Shown: piece by piece, positions 1-9,909 of the stretch | How the letters are laid out: every line of letters begins with the position of its first letter | Numbering within the stretch: the first letter of the stretch is position 1 | NCBI GenBank assembly: GCA_034359265.1 | Contig: CP136893.1 | Span: 41,799,501 to 41,863,500 of the forward strand | Reading direction: 5' to 3' | Origin: Canna indica | Taxonomy: Eukaryota; Streptophyta; Magnoliopsida; Zingiberales; Cannaceae | DNA: 64,000 nucleotides | Translations under genes and position numbers: made by a program | Notes under the pieces: model-generated | What the model was told of the DNA's origin: nothing | Database searches by the model: none | What the model saw: only the letters and a program-made list of their open reading frames with translations

Positions 1-1586
1 CAAGGTGAGTGGTTGTTTTCCCCTTGTGGATTGGTGGAGGCGTGTGACCGGACCCCTAGGACTGTTCGGAAAAGTTTTACTCGCGAGTTTTCATCGTTTC
101 ATGGTATATTGATCTTGTATCGCTATTTTAGTTATTGTTCCATCGGATCTACCACAGTTTTCTTCAGATCTTGAGGTTTTAGGGACTGTCGAGTAGAGAG
201 AAAAGGGGAAAGGTCATGCCAAAAATTTCCCCAATTCCCTCGACGGAAGTAAACCCCTTTTTGATCAATTTTGAACCTAAGTTGAGTGGATGTATAGTTT
301 AATTGTTGAAATTGATGATTGAATTCCCTCTTTAAGCTTTGTAGGCTCGGCCAAACAAAAGGGAACCTCTTATCCATGGTTCGGCCGAGCAAGGGTTGTG
401 TGAATTGATCAATGGTTTAGTTAGGGTAGGTTAGAAACAAGGTACTAAGGTTTGGGGCTGGATTTTCTCCTTGTCCCCGCCCTTGGAGTTTGGCTGAGCA
501 AGGCTTGCCTTCCTCAATTCTTGGCCGAGAGGATGAAGGGAATGGTGACCTCAAGAAGCTAGTCATCTTTGTTAGGAAATACCCGAAGCAATAGGAAACA
601 AGGATCGCCTATATTGACAAGTAGAATCAAGATAACATTTAGGTAAGAGACTAATTAAGGAAGACTACAAGTTAGTGCATGCATTTAGTGGTATTGTGGG
701 GTGGTAATCTTTCTTAATCTTCCCTATTTAAATTCAAAATTTTGGTTATGTTTTTACCATGCTAAACAAATTCTTTCCTTGCTGAAAATTATCATTTAAT
801 GCAGGATTTAAATTCCTTATTGTTGAATCACGTGGTTAATTATGCATTGTAGGTGATGTGAAGTAATTTATTTAATTATAAATTATATGCTACAAAATAT
901 TATTATTGGGTGCATTACCAAATCTATGACATGTAGTTTTTCATTAGCCAAGTTATCATGTGACGTTAGATGATATGCATGAAATTGTAAAGTGTATGTT
1001 AGTGATGGAAACTCAAAAGTAGACGAGTTAGATCTCACACCTAAGAAGCATTTTGCGAACAATAGTGTACGCATGATACGACCGAAATTAAAAGGCCGAT
1101 AACGGGCGGATGCTTGGGACTTTAAATAAGGAAACTTTAGGACACCTTGTTTGTTTGATGTGATTGTGGTGGTCTGCCGAGAAGCATGGGTAGTCAGAAT
1201 GACTAATGCTTGACTCGGCCAGTGATTGGGTCTTGAGATTGCATCAGTGGGCCTGCTAGGTGTTAGACCACAGTTGGGTGGGACTAGTTATCCCTACCCC
1301 AGTCGATGTTCAGAGACTAGCAGACCATCCTAGTCGACGGCCCGGAGTTTGTTTGGATTCACTTATGTGCTATGTGGCCCGAACGGCTAGTATGTTACTA
1401 TTTGTGTATGGTAGGGATGGTTATAGCCGAATCACTAGACCATGAGTAGGCCCTAGGGGCCGGGTGCCATGTGGCGTAGTTAGGCTGTTATGGCTGCTTA
1501 CATGAATGTTGGCCTATACAGGATGACCCATGGGATCGGTTGTCATACCAGAAGCAACTTATATCCCTATCTTTATATTTGCTGCC

Positions 1587-1636
<50 letters not shown>

Positions 1637-2093
1637 TTATTGTGGATTTATGTGGTGGTTCGGAAGAATCGCTCATTGAGTCCCATGTGGACTCACGGTT
1701 TATTTTCTTGTTTTGCAGAGCCCGACCAGTGAGATGAGGCTTGGAGTCATGGTGCAGCTGGAGGGCAGGCGGTGGCATAGATCTCGTAGCAGACTAGCAG
1801 CGTCCACTAGTCATAGTCTAGAGGTCTAGGGCAGTTGTTTCTTTCAATACACTGAGATTGTCTATTCGAAAACATGTACTTGTTTTTAAACTTGAGTTGT
1901 TTCTTATGGTGATTGATGTTTCGAAACTTTTCATGTTTTAAAGCAAAATTATGAACCTTTTTTAAAGATTTGAATAAAGCTGCATCGCTGTTTTCATTAT
2001 GTGTTTTTGTTTCTATTAGTTAGTGTATGTAGTAGGCTTTAGGGTAGGACATAGACCCTGGCCGGTCACACGACCCTAAGTTGGGGTGTGACA
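1..2093 (+). mobile_element. Right part of a chromovirus-type LTR, cut by the window start
   Basis: This stretch follows the complete solo LTR at 21160-23558 block by block. Shared blocks include the opening AGGTGAGTGGTT motif, the Cys-poor CGAGCAAGG tracts, the passage around 1255-1330 on cross-over of GTTAGACC and GTGGGACTAG, the motif GACCAGTGAG near 1727, and the ending GGGGTGTGACA at 2083-2093. About the first 410 bases of the LTR must lie left of the window. No primer-binding site (TGGTATCAGAGC) follows the LTR end, so it is a solo LTR or the 3' LTR of an element to the left. It codes for nothing; the short reading frames in it are chance. It most likely landed inside the CACTA element that continues at 2094, since only the right end of that element is present. 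Confidence 0.8.
1587..1635. repeat. AT/GT dinucleotide microsatellite
   Basis: A short (AT)n run at about 1587-1600 leads straight into (GT)n at 1601-1635. It lies inside the LTR and is absent at the matching place of the sister LTR at 21160-23558, so it probably expanded after the copies separated. Confidence 0.95.
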
Positions 2094-2440
2094 TCTCCCC
2101 ATCTAAATGATCAACATGTTGAAATAAAACAAAAACTAGATATCTAGATCTAAAATATTTAGATATTTAGGAACTCTAATTGAGAAGCAAGGATATGTAC
2201 ATGGAATATTTTTTAAAAATAAACAAAAATATAAGAGATCATTCAGCCCAACAAAGATTAGAAACACAAAAGATTAGCAAAAGCAACAATATCTCGAAAT
2301 CTCTTGCAGCACCCAAGCACAAGATCCACAAACCAACACGGAACCCAACAAAGCTAACCATGAAAGGCACGAACAAAAGGATTCCCATGCCATAGATCAA
2401 TAATTTCTTACAAGATTAAAAGAAAAAGACATATACATAC

Positions 2441-2569
2441 CTTCAGCAACTCCTCATAATCTTATAGCAGGTACTGGTATCTGAGCCTTGCCCTAGCATC
2501 TTCCCCATGAACATAACCGACAACAGATGGAGAGGACTCCATGGAGACCTTCCTCGCCCTCTTCCCCAT
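2441..2569 (-). pseudogene. Captured exon of a small conserved plant coiled-coil protein
   Basis: Read on the minus strand from an ATG at 2569, 43 codons begin MGKRARKVSMESSPSVVGYV, continue with HGEDARARLRYQ, and end DYEELLK at a GTATGT splice donor (2440-2435). I associate the pattern of a basic N-terminus, an EDxRARxRxQ block and DYxELLKE with a family of small uncharacterised plant proteins that have a basic start and a coiled coil. That is recall, not a search. A TAA at codon 36 interrupts the frame, so the piece is broken. It lies 320 bases from an exon of an unrelated gene in the same CACTA element, and the downstream coiled-coil exons are absent. A further donor-like border (AAG then GTGAGA) near 2660 on the same strand may mark a third piece. 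Confidence 0.55.
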
Positions 2570-2891
2570 CCAAACCGCCTCATTTCAGAAGACCGGAGAA
2601 AAACTGAAATGAGCTTGGAGAAAAATCTGTTGGATAAAACGTATCAAAAAACAATCTCTCACCTTAAGTAGAAATTCTTCGGAGAACGGAGAACGTTGAG
2701 CCTTAGCGCGAGAAGGATGGCCTTTTGCAGAGCGATCGCAAATCACGGAGAGGGTGAGGAAGATATAAGAGGGAAGGAAAAAAAAAGGAAAGAAGCGTGT
2801 CGTCTGCTCGTGATGCGGGTTGGATTGAGGTTGCTTCTCTTTCGAGCATGAAGTAAACAAGAGGATAAAAAAGGATACCTAGGAATTGAAC

Positions 2892-2954
2892 CTTCTTGGT
2901 CCACCCAGCGGGCGCCGGAAGCTTGACGGTGATGACCTCCCCCTCTCTCTTCAT
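2892..2954 (-). pseudogene. Captured first exon of an MBD10/11-like methyl-CpG-binding protein
   Basis: From an ATG at 2954 on the minus strand the product reads MKREGEVITVKLPAPAGWTK and then K. Plant MBD proteins of the MBD10/11 type open with an acidic-valine stretch followed by ELPAPxGWTKK at the start of the MBD fold, where they recognise methylated CpG. The match stops after the double lysine. Known genes have an intron close to that point, and a GTTCAATT or slightly later GTATCC could be the donor. None of the rest of the domain is nearby, so this can no longer make a DNA-binding protein. Intact splice-like borders and the neighbouring fragment of another gene point to capture from genomic DNA by the surrounding CACTA element. 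Confidence 0.6.
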
Positions 2955-3236
2955 CTTCTCCGATGGGGACTCTCGGCGAGTATGAGAAACGAGGAGAGGA
3001 GAACGGGCTGGAGCGACGATCAATAAGTTGAGGGGTTTGTCACATGAGGAAAACAATGACGATAGTACAGATGTGGGATGAGGGTTTTGTCGGGCGAGGG
3101 AAAAAAAGTAGCGGACCTTTTTTTAGGAAAAAAGAGAGGGAAGTAAGCCACGTTTTAATTTTAGCCACCGTTTAACGATAGCGTTCATGTAGAGTGCTAT
3201 CGTTAAATGCCATTGAAAGCTCAAAATGTTGTAGTG

Positions 3237-3836
3237 CTCTCTGATGATAATTTCTATACCATTAACGCTTCTGATCTCTCCGAGGGTCTTCTAGCAGTTT
3301 GGGACCCTGCGGTTTGGGTTTGTACGACTAGTCATTATGGTCGTTGGTCCATCCAACTTTCTCTTAAGCACCGGTTGTTAGACTTCTCCTTTGAGGCCAT
3401 CGGGGTGTACGATCCCCCTGCTAGAGGACAGAGATCTGCTTTCTTACAAGAGCTAAGACAAGTTGTTTCTTCTTGCACGAGGCCTTTAATTTTGGAGGGC
3501 GACTTTAACATGACTACTAAGCACAGGGAACGATAGAACTGCATGGATAACTCAATCGACTCTCGCAGATTTTCCAAACTAATAGCTGATTTGGGCCTCT
3601 TGGACGTACCTCTCTCAGGTAGCTTGTTCACTTGGACCAATAATCATAATCCCTGGGCACTAGCCAAGCTCGATCGGGTTCTAGTCAATAACACACTAGC
3701 TCTCGCATTCCCTGATATGAGTGGAACTATAAGGGACCGCAAGCTCTCTAACCAAAGCCCGGTGCTCTTACAACTGGCCCACAATCGACGAAAAATCCAA
3801 ACACATTTCAAAATTGAGAATTATTGGCTTTGATGT
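3237..3836 (+). pseudogene. LINE ORF2 endonuclease domain (C-terminal half)
   Basis: This is an exonuclease-endonuclease-phosphatase (APE-like) domain, which nicks target DNA to prime LINE insertion. Visible landmarks are SEGLLAVWDPAVW, the catalytic-loop signature LILEGDFNM at about residues 92-100 of the local frame (usually GDFN), the LFTWTN motif, and AKLDRVLVN (the S/KLDRxLxN signature). The frame is the same before and after the TAG at 3534-3536, so that is a point mutation (…KHRER, stop, NCMDN…). The active-site H near the C-terminus, normally SDHxP, has become SNQSP. That makes the enzyme inactive independently of the stop. Confidence 0.85.
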
Positions 3837-4445
3837 GATCAGTTTAGAAACTTCATCAAGGCCGGCCTCTGCACTATCCATTATCAGAATCCCTCGGCCT
3901 CTTACTAGACCACTTCCCATCTATAGACCTGAATGAAAAAATGGAAATCTCTTAGACACATTATTTTGGAGTGGGACAAAATATGCAGGAAAAACTGGAA
4001 GGACAAACGCACCTCGAACGAAGCTAGATTGGAAGCCTTGAGGAGCTCACATACTGGAAGGACAAACACACTTCGAATGAAGGACAAACACCCTAGCTGA
4101 CACGTCCTCGATCTCTCACATAGAACTTGAGGAGCTCAAGCAGGTCAAGATTTTATTGGACCAATGCTACCAAAATGAGAGTCTGTACTAGCAACAAAGG
4201 GCCAAGATTCGTTGGCTCAGGGATAGAGACCATAACACAAGATATTTCCATCTTTGTGCTTTTAACAGACGTCGGCATAACATGATATCTTCCATTGAAT
4301 TCAATGGTTCTACCTTATCTAATTGGAATGATGTGGCTGACGCTTTTTAGGTGTTCTACGTTGGTCTGTTGGGTCGCGAGGTGCCCCCCTGCTTAGAACG
4401 AAATGACATGACATCTTACCTTCCTCGCTTATCGGTCTCCAGTCT

Positions 4446-5640
4446 ATGGACACACCTTTCACTATAGTAGAAGTGTTCGAGGTCATCAAAAAGGCAAAAA
4501 CTCATAAGGCCCCAGGTCCTGATGGCATTACAATAGAATTTTACTCTCAATTTTGGCCACTAATTGGTGGACAAGTCTTGGATATCCTCCTTGAGTTGCA
4601 GAACGACCCGACTTCGATGGCTCGTATTAATAAGGCCACCATTGTCTTGATCCTAAATCCCCGGGAGCAAACACGGTTAGTGACTTTTGACATATCGGTC
4701 TGGAGAACAACATCATACAAATTTTCTCAAAGTTGCTAGCCAATCGGCTTGCGCCCTTCATCCCAGACCTCACCGACAACTTGCAAAGCACTTTCATTAG
4801 GGGACGTAGCACCTCGACTGCTTTTTGACCGCTTCTGAAACTATTTGGGGCTGCAAAAGATTGGATTGGGACGTTTGCGCGATCAAAGTGGATTTCGAAA
4901 AGGCTTTTAATTATGTCAACTGTGACTTCTTGTTGCAATCTTTGAGTGCTCATGGTTTTCCTCCCAAATGGATTTCTTGGATCCGGAGTATCCTATCCAC
5001 TACAGAATCCTCGCTTCTTATCAATGGCTCAGAAGGTAAATCTTTCAGACATCGAAGAGGCCTACGCCAAGGAAACCCACTCTCCCCTCTTCTTTTCAAC
5101 CTGAATATTGATTCCTTATCAAGAATTATTTCTCGAGCCGAAACATTGGGGCATGTGACTGGGGCACTCAGCACATACCTTCAGAAGAGCATCACACATA
5201 TTTTCTTTGTAGATGATCTTCTCTTGTTTTGCAAAGCGGAGGAAGAATCCTTAAGATCCCTAGGTCTCATCATCAAGTGTTTCGAGCTTTGCTCAAGACT
5301 TAAAGCTGAATGCTTTTAAGACCAAGGCGATACACATCAATGGTGACACTCACAAGGCGAACTTAGCCGCGAATATATTTGGATGCTCGATAGGAAGCTT
5401 TCCCTTCAAATACCTCGATCTCTCCTTGAGGCCTGGCGGTCTCACTAAGGCGGACTGGTCTCAATTGATCACGAGATTCGACTCTACCCTAGCCTCCTGT
5501 CAAGGACCACTGCTCTCCAAAGCGGGCATGCTGACCTTGGTTAACAACATCCTCACCAGTCAAGCTTCCTATTGTCTCTCTGTCTTCTTGGCTCCGAAAT
5601 GGGTCTATAGACAAATCGATAAGCGAAGGACTTTTTTCTA
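4446..5640 (+). pseudogene. LINE ORF2 reverse transcriptase domain, frameshifted
   Basis: This is RNA-dependent DNA polymerase of the L1 clade, which copies the LINE RNA at the nicked site. Motifs in order are HKAPGPDGITIEFY (about 4500-4545), KVDFEKAFNYVN (about 4885-4920, motif A, normally DxxKAFD), GLRQGNPLSPLLFN (about 5060-5105, motif B) and FFVDDLLLFCKA (about 5200-5240, motif C, catalytic FxDD, normally FADD). The three pieces lie in different frames (4446-4739, 4825-5319, 5426-5640). The middle piece has lost the D of the KAFD motif. No functional protein is possible. Confidence 0.9.
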
Positions 5641-6703
5641 GACTGGCAAAGGTGAGGCTACACCGCAAGGAAAGTGCTTGGTGAACTGGAGCTCTCTAAT
5701 CTGTGCTCGAACAGAGGGTGGGCTAGGGATCCTCGACCTACCTACCCACAACAATGCTCGACGAGCAAATTAGATCTAGAAGCTTTATCAACTGGGGGGG
5801 GGGGATGCCTTGGCAGAACATCATTTCATCCCTTTACCCTAGACCATTGGAGCTTAATGAGGCTGACTGGCTCCTCTTATCTCACATTTGGGAAAAAATT
5901 GGTTCTCTTTTGGATACTCTCCAGCCTGCCCTGGTCCTTTACGTGGGGGATGGCTCTGGTCTCAGGCTTTGCTTCACTCCTTGTTTCAATGGGTCTAATC
6001 TCCGAGACCGCTATCCGACTCTCTTCGCGGCTACCTCCCTCCCGGACCTTACTTTTGATGAGGTGCAGATTAGAGAGGCCTCTAGGATGGCAGAAGGTTG
6101 GAATTTGAGTTTCAGGTACCTGGTGCCGTTTGATTTACTTACCTGTCTTCAGAATGACCTTGCCCCCCTCCTACACACATCCGGTGCAAACTCTATCTCT
6201 TGGAAATGGATCAATAATGGTATCTACACAACAAATAGTTTCTATCGTATATCTTGACAAACAGAGGGATTAGAGATCTCAAAGCTTGCTTCCTATGGCA
6301 GAAGGCATGTCCCCCGGCATGCTCTATGCATAGTTGGATTATCGAAAAACAAAGATTGCTGACTAAGGATAGACTCATTGCCCATAACCAACAAATTTGT
6401 CCGACCTGCCTCTTGTGTAATGACAAAGACGAGACTCATAAGCATCTGTTCACCGAGTGTTCTTTCACCAATGAGGGATGGAAACTGTTCCTTCTTTGGT
6501 CCTGCACTTGCTTCTTTCCCCTGGATTACAAACCATGGGATGGACCTCCAGTCAGCATCAAGAAAAAATTAAAGCTTTTCCGACTCTTCATGATTTGGAG
6601 GCACAAAATTTGGCACGAGCGAAACCTCAGAATTTTTGATAATAGAAGTAGAACATTCGAGGAGCTCGTGGGGGAGGCCACAACATTGCTCTCCTCGCTG
6701 TAG
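5641..6703 (+). pseudogene. LINE ORF2 C-terminal region with zf-RVT
   Basis: After another frame change, the segment at 5754-6250 matches the linker typical of plant LINE ORF2 (INWGGGMPWQN, then a stretch ending YTTNSFYRIS). The segment at 6254-6703 has the zinc-binding reverse transcriptase domain: ACFLWQKACP, then CPTCLLCNDKDETHKHLFTEC, a CxxC-H-C arrangement. It ends about 130 bases before the poly(A) tract, the normal place for the ORF2 end in plant L1 elements. Confidence 0.85.
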
Positions 6704-6838
6704 TAGGTGGTTGTATCCAGCCTTCTTGGCCTCTTCTTTTGTCTTGCTTTTGTTTTTTCCTTATGTTTTGTCTATCTCTCCCTTGTATTCTATTCAAATC
6801 TCTTGAACTGAATATAAGTTTTATATTTTCAAAAAAAA

Positions 6839-6991
6839 GAAGGTCCAAAACAAACTCAAATAAGAAGTGAACCAAAATAATTGAAGTGAACCGGTTGTTG
6901 CAAGTATCAGACTAGATGAGGTGAAAAGTGCGCATAGCTATTATGTTCAGTTTTAAAATATTTTTAGACAACCAAAGCTAAATATCAATGA
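6839..6991. other. Short spacer after the LINE, no gene seen
   Basis: AT-rich sequence between the LINE poly(A) tail and the first MITE-like element. I see no motif, repeat or convincing reading frame. Confidence 0.5.
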
Positions 6992-7197
6992 TATGTTTGC
7001 TTGATTGGATAAGATAGGATTGAATTGAATAATAAATGAGAGAGTATTAGATATAAATTATTTAAATCCAGTGTACATCGAATATAATATCAATTTTTTA
7101 TTATTTATTTTTATTTTCTTCTAATCAATGCACTAAACAAATAATGAATATTAATTCACCCCTTGTCATATCCTCTCTTATCCAATGAAGCAAACAT
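6992..7197. mobile_element. MITE-like element, first of two related copies
   Basis: About 205 bases are bounded by imperfect terminal inverted repeats of about 30 bases. The left one starts ATGTTTGCTTGATTGGATAA at 6993 and the right one is the complement of TTATCCAATGAAGCAAACAT ending 7197. There is no coding capacity and the interior is AT-rich. The next copy at 7382-7577 has the same ends and length. I cannot place it in a superfamily, because no clean target-site duplication is visible. Confidence 0.65.
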
Positions 7198-7381
7198 GAA
7201 ACAAGTGAATAGCTAAATATGTCAAATGCAACGAGGAGTTTGGTATGAGGTAATCTATCATTATTACTACTCATTTTGGGATTAATATGTTTGATTATAA
7301 AAAAATGTGATATTCTATCTTATCAATGGAGCCATACCCCTCTTAAGATTATTCCATGTCCAGATGAATATCACTTGGTGC

Positions 7382-7577
7382 ATATTTGCTTCATAGGATA
7401 AGAAAGGATATGATAAGAGATTGATTAATATCTATTATTTATTTAATGCATGGATGAGAAGAAAATGAGTATAAAATTAATATTATATCCTGTGTATACC
7501 GGATTTAAAAAATTTATATCCAATCCATCCTCATTTATTATCAAATCATATCCTATATTATCCAATGAAGCAAACAT
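7382..7577. mobile_element. MITE-like element, second related copy
   Basis: About 195 bases with ends ATATTTGCTTCATAGGATAA at 7382 and the complement of TTATCCAATGAAGCAAACAT at 7558-7577. These terminal inverted repeats match those of the copy at 6992-7197, with the same AAGCAAACAT right end. The interior contains TATTATTTATTTAATGCATG-type AT-rich DNA. Both are probably independent insertions of one family rather than a tandem duplication, because the spacer between them is unrelated. Confidence 0.65.
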
Positions 7578-7584
7578 ACCATTA

Positions 7585-8523
7585 GGGTGCGTTTTATTGG
7601 ATGGAGTGAATTTATAAGGAATAAGAATATACAAGGAATAGGAATAGACAATGAATAATATTATCTTGTTTGGTTGACATTGTAAATAGGTCAATAATAG
7701 GATTATTTTATTTATTTAGAAAGTTAAATGATCGAAATATCATTCTTAATAAAATTGAATATACTTTGTTTGCTTAACAAAATGAATTGAGAGGAAAATA
7801 ACTAAAATATTCTTCTAAAAATATAATAAATTATATTATAATTTATTCTAATTAATAACAACGTAATAAAAATATGAATTAATGTAAAATAATAAAAAGC
7901 TATTATTTTATTTTTTTATAAAAAATAATTGAATCTTAAAAAAAGAATTGTTAAAATATTATTTAATAAAAAAATAATAATGATCTATTTAAGATATGCA
8001 ATTATTAAAATTAATTTATCAATTTAATTTTTATATTCTTATTATAAATATTGAAGTACACTATAGAAAAATGACCAAAATACCCATCTAAAATATAATA
8101 AATTATATTTTAATTTATTTGAATTAATAAAAATATAATAAAAATATGTGTTAATATAAAATAATTTATTAATTTAAAATAATAAAATCTTTTATTTATT
8201 TTATTTTTATAATAAACTAAATATTCAAAAAAATTATTAAAATAATATTTAATAATATAATCATAATTATTTAATATTATAAATATTTATAAAAGACAAT
8301 ATAAGAAAATGTATTAAGGAATAGATAGTGAATACTATTCCTTGGGTTGAGGTAAGGAATAATATTTCTCATTCATGGTGAATTGTATTCATTATTTATT
8401 CCTTTATCTATTCCTCATGACCCACCTAATCCTTGTCAATAAGTTGCAACCAAACAAGGGAATAAGTTAGAGATAAAAAATATTATTTCATTCCTCATGT
8501 ATTCCATCAAACCAAACGCTACC
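7585..8523. mobile_element. Non-autonomous TIR element, very AT-rich
   Basis: The left end GGGTGCGTTTTATTGGATGG at 7585 pairs with the right end CCATCAAACCAAACGCTACC at 8504-8523, allowing a few mismatches. Ends of the form GGGTGCGTTTGGTT occur in several plant MITE families. The flanking triplets are TTA (7582-7584) and TTG (8524-8526), a near-match to the 3-bp TTA duplication of PIF/Harbinger elements. Inside there are only AT-rich repeats and no reading frame. An inner pair, AAGGAATAGGAATAG near 7645 and ATTCCTTTATCTATTCC near 8399, extends the symmetry. Confidence 0.5.
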
Positions 8524-8630
8524 TTGTGAGAGCGCTCACCAAGGGAATAGGACAACTACATGACAGTGATTACAAAAGAATAACATGAAACACACCGTGA
8601 AAAGATAATCAATTGATATAATTCATGTAT

Positions 8631-9251
8631 CACTACTAGAATAATGGTTAAAGTAACGGGGCTCACCGACGGTCGCCTAGGCCGTTAGAAATATCCATGG
8701 CTTTTCGACGGCCGCAACGGTCATGGCTGATGTAACAAAATTAGCCATGGCTCGCATACGGCCGCCTACTGCCATCGCTTAGAGTCGGTGGCACGCATAG
8801 GGCGCGAAATGAAATAACTCAGTAGCCACAACTTAGCGAGGGCCCATAGGCCGTTGGTGATATAAATAACTTAGAAGCCACAACAAACAACGGCTGTCGC
8901 TTATTAATTAATGGCGCGAGCGCGGTGCGAAAATCAAGAACTCGTCACCGACGGCTTAGAGAGGGCTACATCGACCATTGGTGATATAATAATTAGGCAT
9001 CCACGATTTACCGATGGCTGACAAGCCGTCGGTGATAAACCTTTTTATTTGCATTCGCGCCCGACCCTTCCTCTCCTCCTTCTCTTTTAACCTCCAATTG
9101 GTGTCACCGCTGCCATCGCCACCCGTGTTGCTGCCGCACCTCACCGCTGCCCTCACCGCACGTCATCGCCCATCGCTGCTCGCTGTCGGTTCTGACCCTT
9201 TGCCGTCTATGCCGCCGATGGTGAGGTAATCTCCGTCATCAACGTCCTCCC
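8631..9251 (+). mobile_element. CACTA element B, left terminal segment
   Basis: It starts exactly at CACTACTAGAATAATGG (8631). The following GC-rich subterminal repeats, such as ACGGTCGCCTAGGCCGTT, match the inverted right end of element A (14938 downward): both contain GGCTGATGTAACAAAAT, GGCTCGCATACGGC and a TTTTTATTTGCATTCGCGCCCG-like block. So B is the same family in opposite orientation. At 9251 it is cut by element A, whose TSD is CCC at 9249-9251, and it resumes at 14939. The short reading frame at 9014-9229 is a terminal-region coincidence shared with 14119-14481. Confidence 0.85.
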
Positions 9252-9530
9252 CACTACTAGAACTGTGGTCATCAGCGATGATTGATACCGTGGCTGAACC
9301 GTCGGTGATGTATATCACGAACGACAATAACTATGACAAACAACCGTCGCTGATGTGTGCGTCTCAATTGTGTTGTGACGGCCTAACTCCGCCGTCACAC
9401 GTAGTCAATCTGCACCAAATATAAATTCATATTATGATATTTTGAATTATAAATAAATTATAAGAAATAATTAATGCATATACTTACGTTCTTTCGCGCA
9501 CAGTAACTGCTCTGCGCAATTGTCCCTCGG

Positions 9531-9824
9531 GTGGGCAGAGGGAGAATTCTGTTAGGCCCTCATGGCCTATGTCTCGATGTCGACGGGCTTGGATCAGCTG
9601 AAGCGATGGTGGCTGGAGGTGGGAGGGTTAATGGATGGATCAGGTGGGGGAATGGTGGATGGATCAGGTGGGGGAATGGTGGCCGGACCAGGTGGGGGAA
9701 TGGTGGCCGGAGGTGGAGGGATGGTGGTGGAAGGCAAAGGGTCAGTGGGTACAAGTGGGGCAGGTGGTAATCGTCGGGGAGTCCTACGAGGAATGCCTCC
9801 TCGAGAACTGATATTTTGAACCAT
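9531..9824 (-). pseudogene. First exon of the CACTA second gene (proline-rich), truncated
   Basis: On the minus strand the frame starts MVQNISSRGGIPRRTPRRLP and then repeats PPATIPPPxPxTIPPPDP. The same IPPPP-repeat followed by RHRPRGPNR-like sequence occurs in element B at 16059-16260 and in the element at 63554-63860. There it is joined to a PF03004-type (plant transposase, Ptta/En/Spm) region. After the exon a GTAAGTAT donor is visible near 9487. The PF03004 exons are absent here; only a few codons resembling exon 2 remain before the terminus. Its exact role in transposition is not known to me. Confidence 0.65.
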
Positions 9825-9909
9825 AGCTGTAAAAATTTAATATATTTAGATTATATATATTAGATTAATAGATATATTTAATAATTGAATATATACTTCA
9901 TATTTACAA

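Larger units (their letters stand above)
2094..3236 (-). mobile_element. CACTA-like element end carrying host-gene fragments
   Basis: The right end reads AATGTTGTAGTG at 3225-3236, the reverse complement of a CACTACAACATT terminus typical of plant CACTA elements. Just inside lies a subterminal inverted repeat: TTTAACGATAGC at 3171-3182 pairs with GCTATCGTTAAA at 3196-3207. The interior holds pieces of two unrelated plant genes, both on the minus strand with splice-like borders (see 2441-2569 and 2892-2954), and no transposase. This fits a non-autonomous element that captured gene fragments (Pack-CACTA). The left terminus is not visible; the LTR ending at 2093 probably interrupted the element. 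The right junction falls inside a LINE open reading frame, so the target was probably the LINE at 3237-6838. Confidence 0.6.
3237..6838 (+). mobile_element. L1-type LINE, 5' truncated, polyA-tailed
   Basis: The order endonuclease, reverse transcriptase, zf-RVT and A-rich tail is that of plant L1 (non-LTR) retrotransposon ORF2. The poly(A) stretch is at 6832-6838. The 5' UTR, ORF1 and the N-terminal half of the endonuclease are missing, because the CACTA terminus at 3236 abuts the coding frame. At least four frame changes and several stops (for example TAG at 3534-3536 and TGA at 3834-3836) show it is long dead. No target-site duplication can be checked, because the left boundary is lost. Confidence 0.9.

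Noticed and set aside
5665..5830. LINE segment near 5800 with a G-run as a separate gene start
   Set aside because: It is the frame-shifted LINE ORF2 linker; the G-run explains the frame change.
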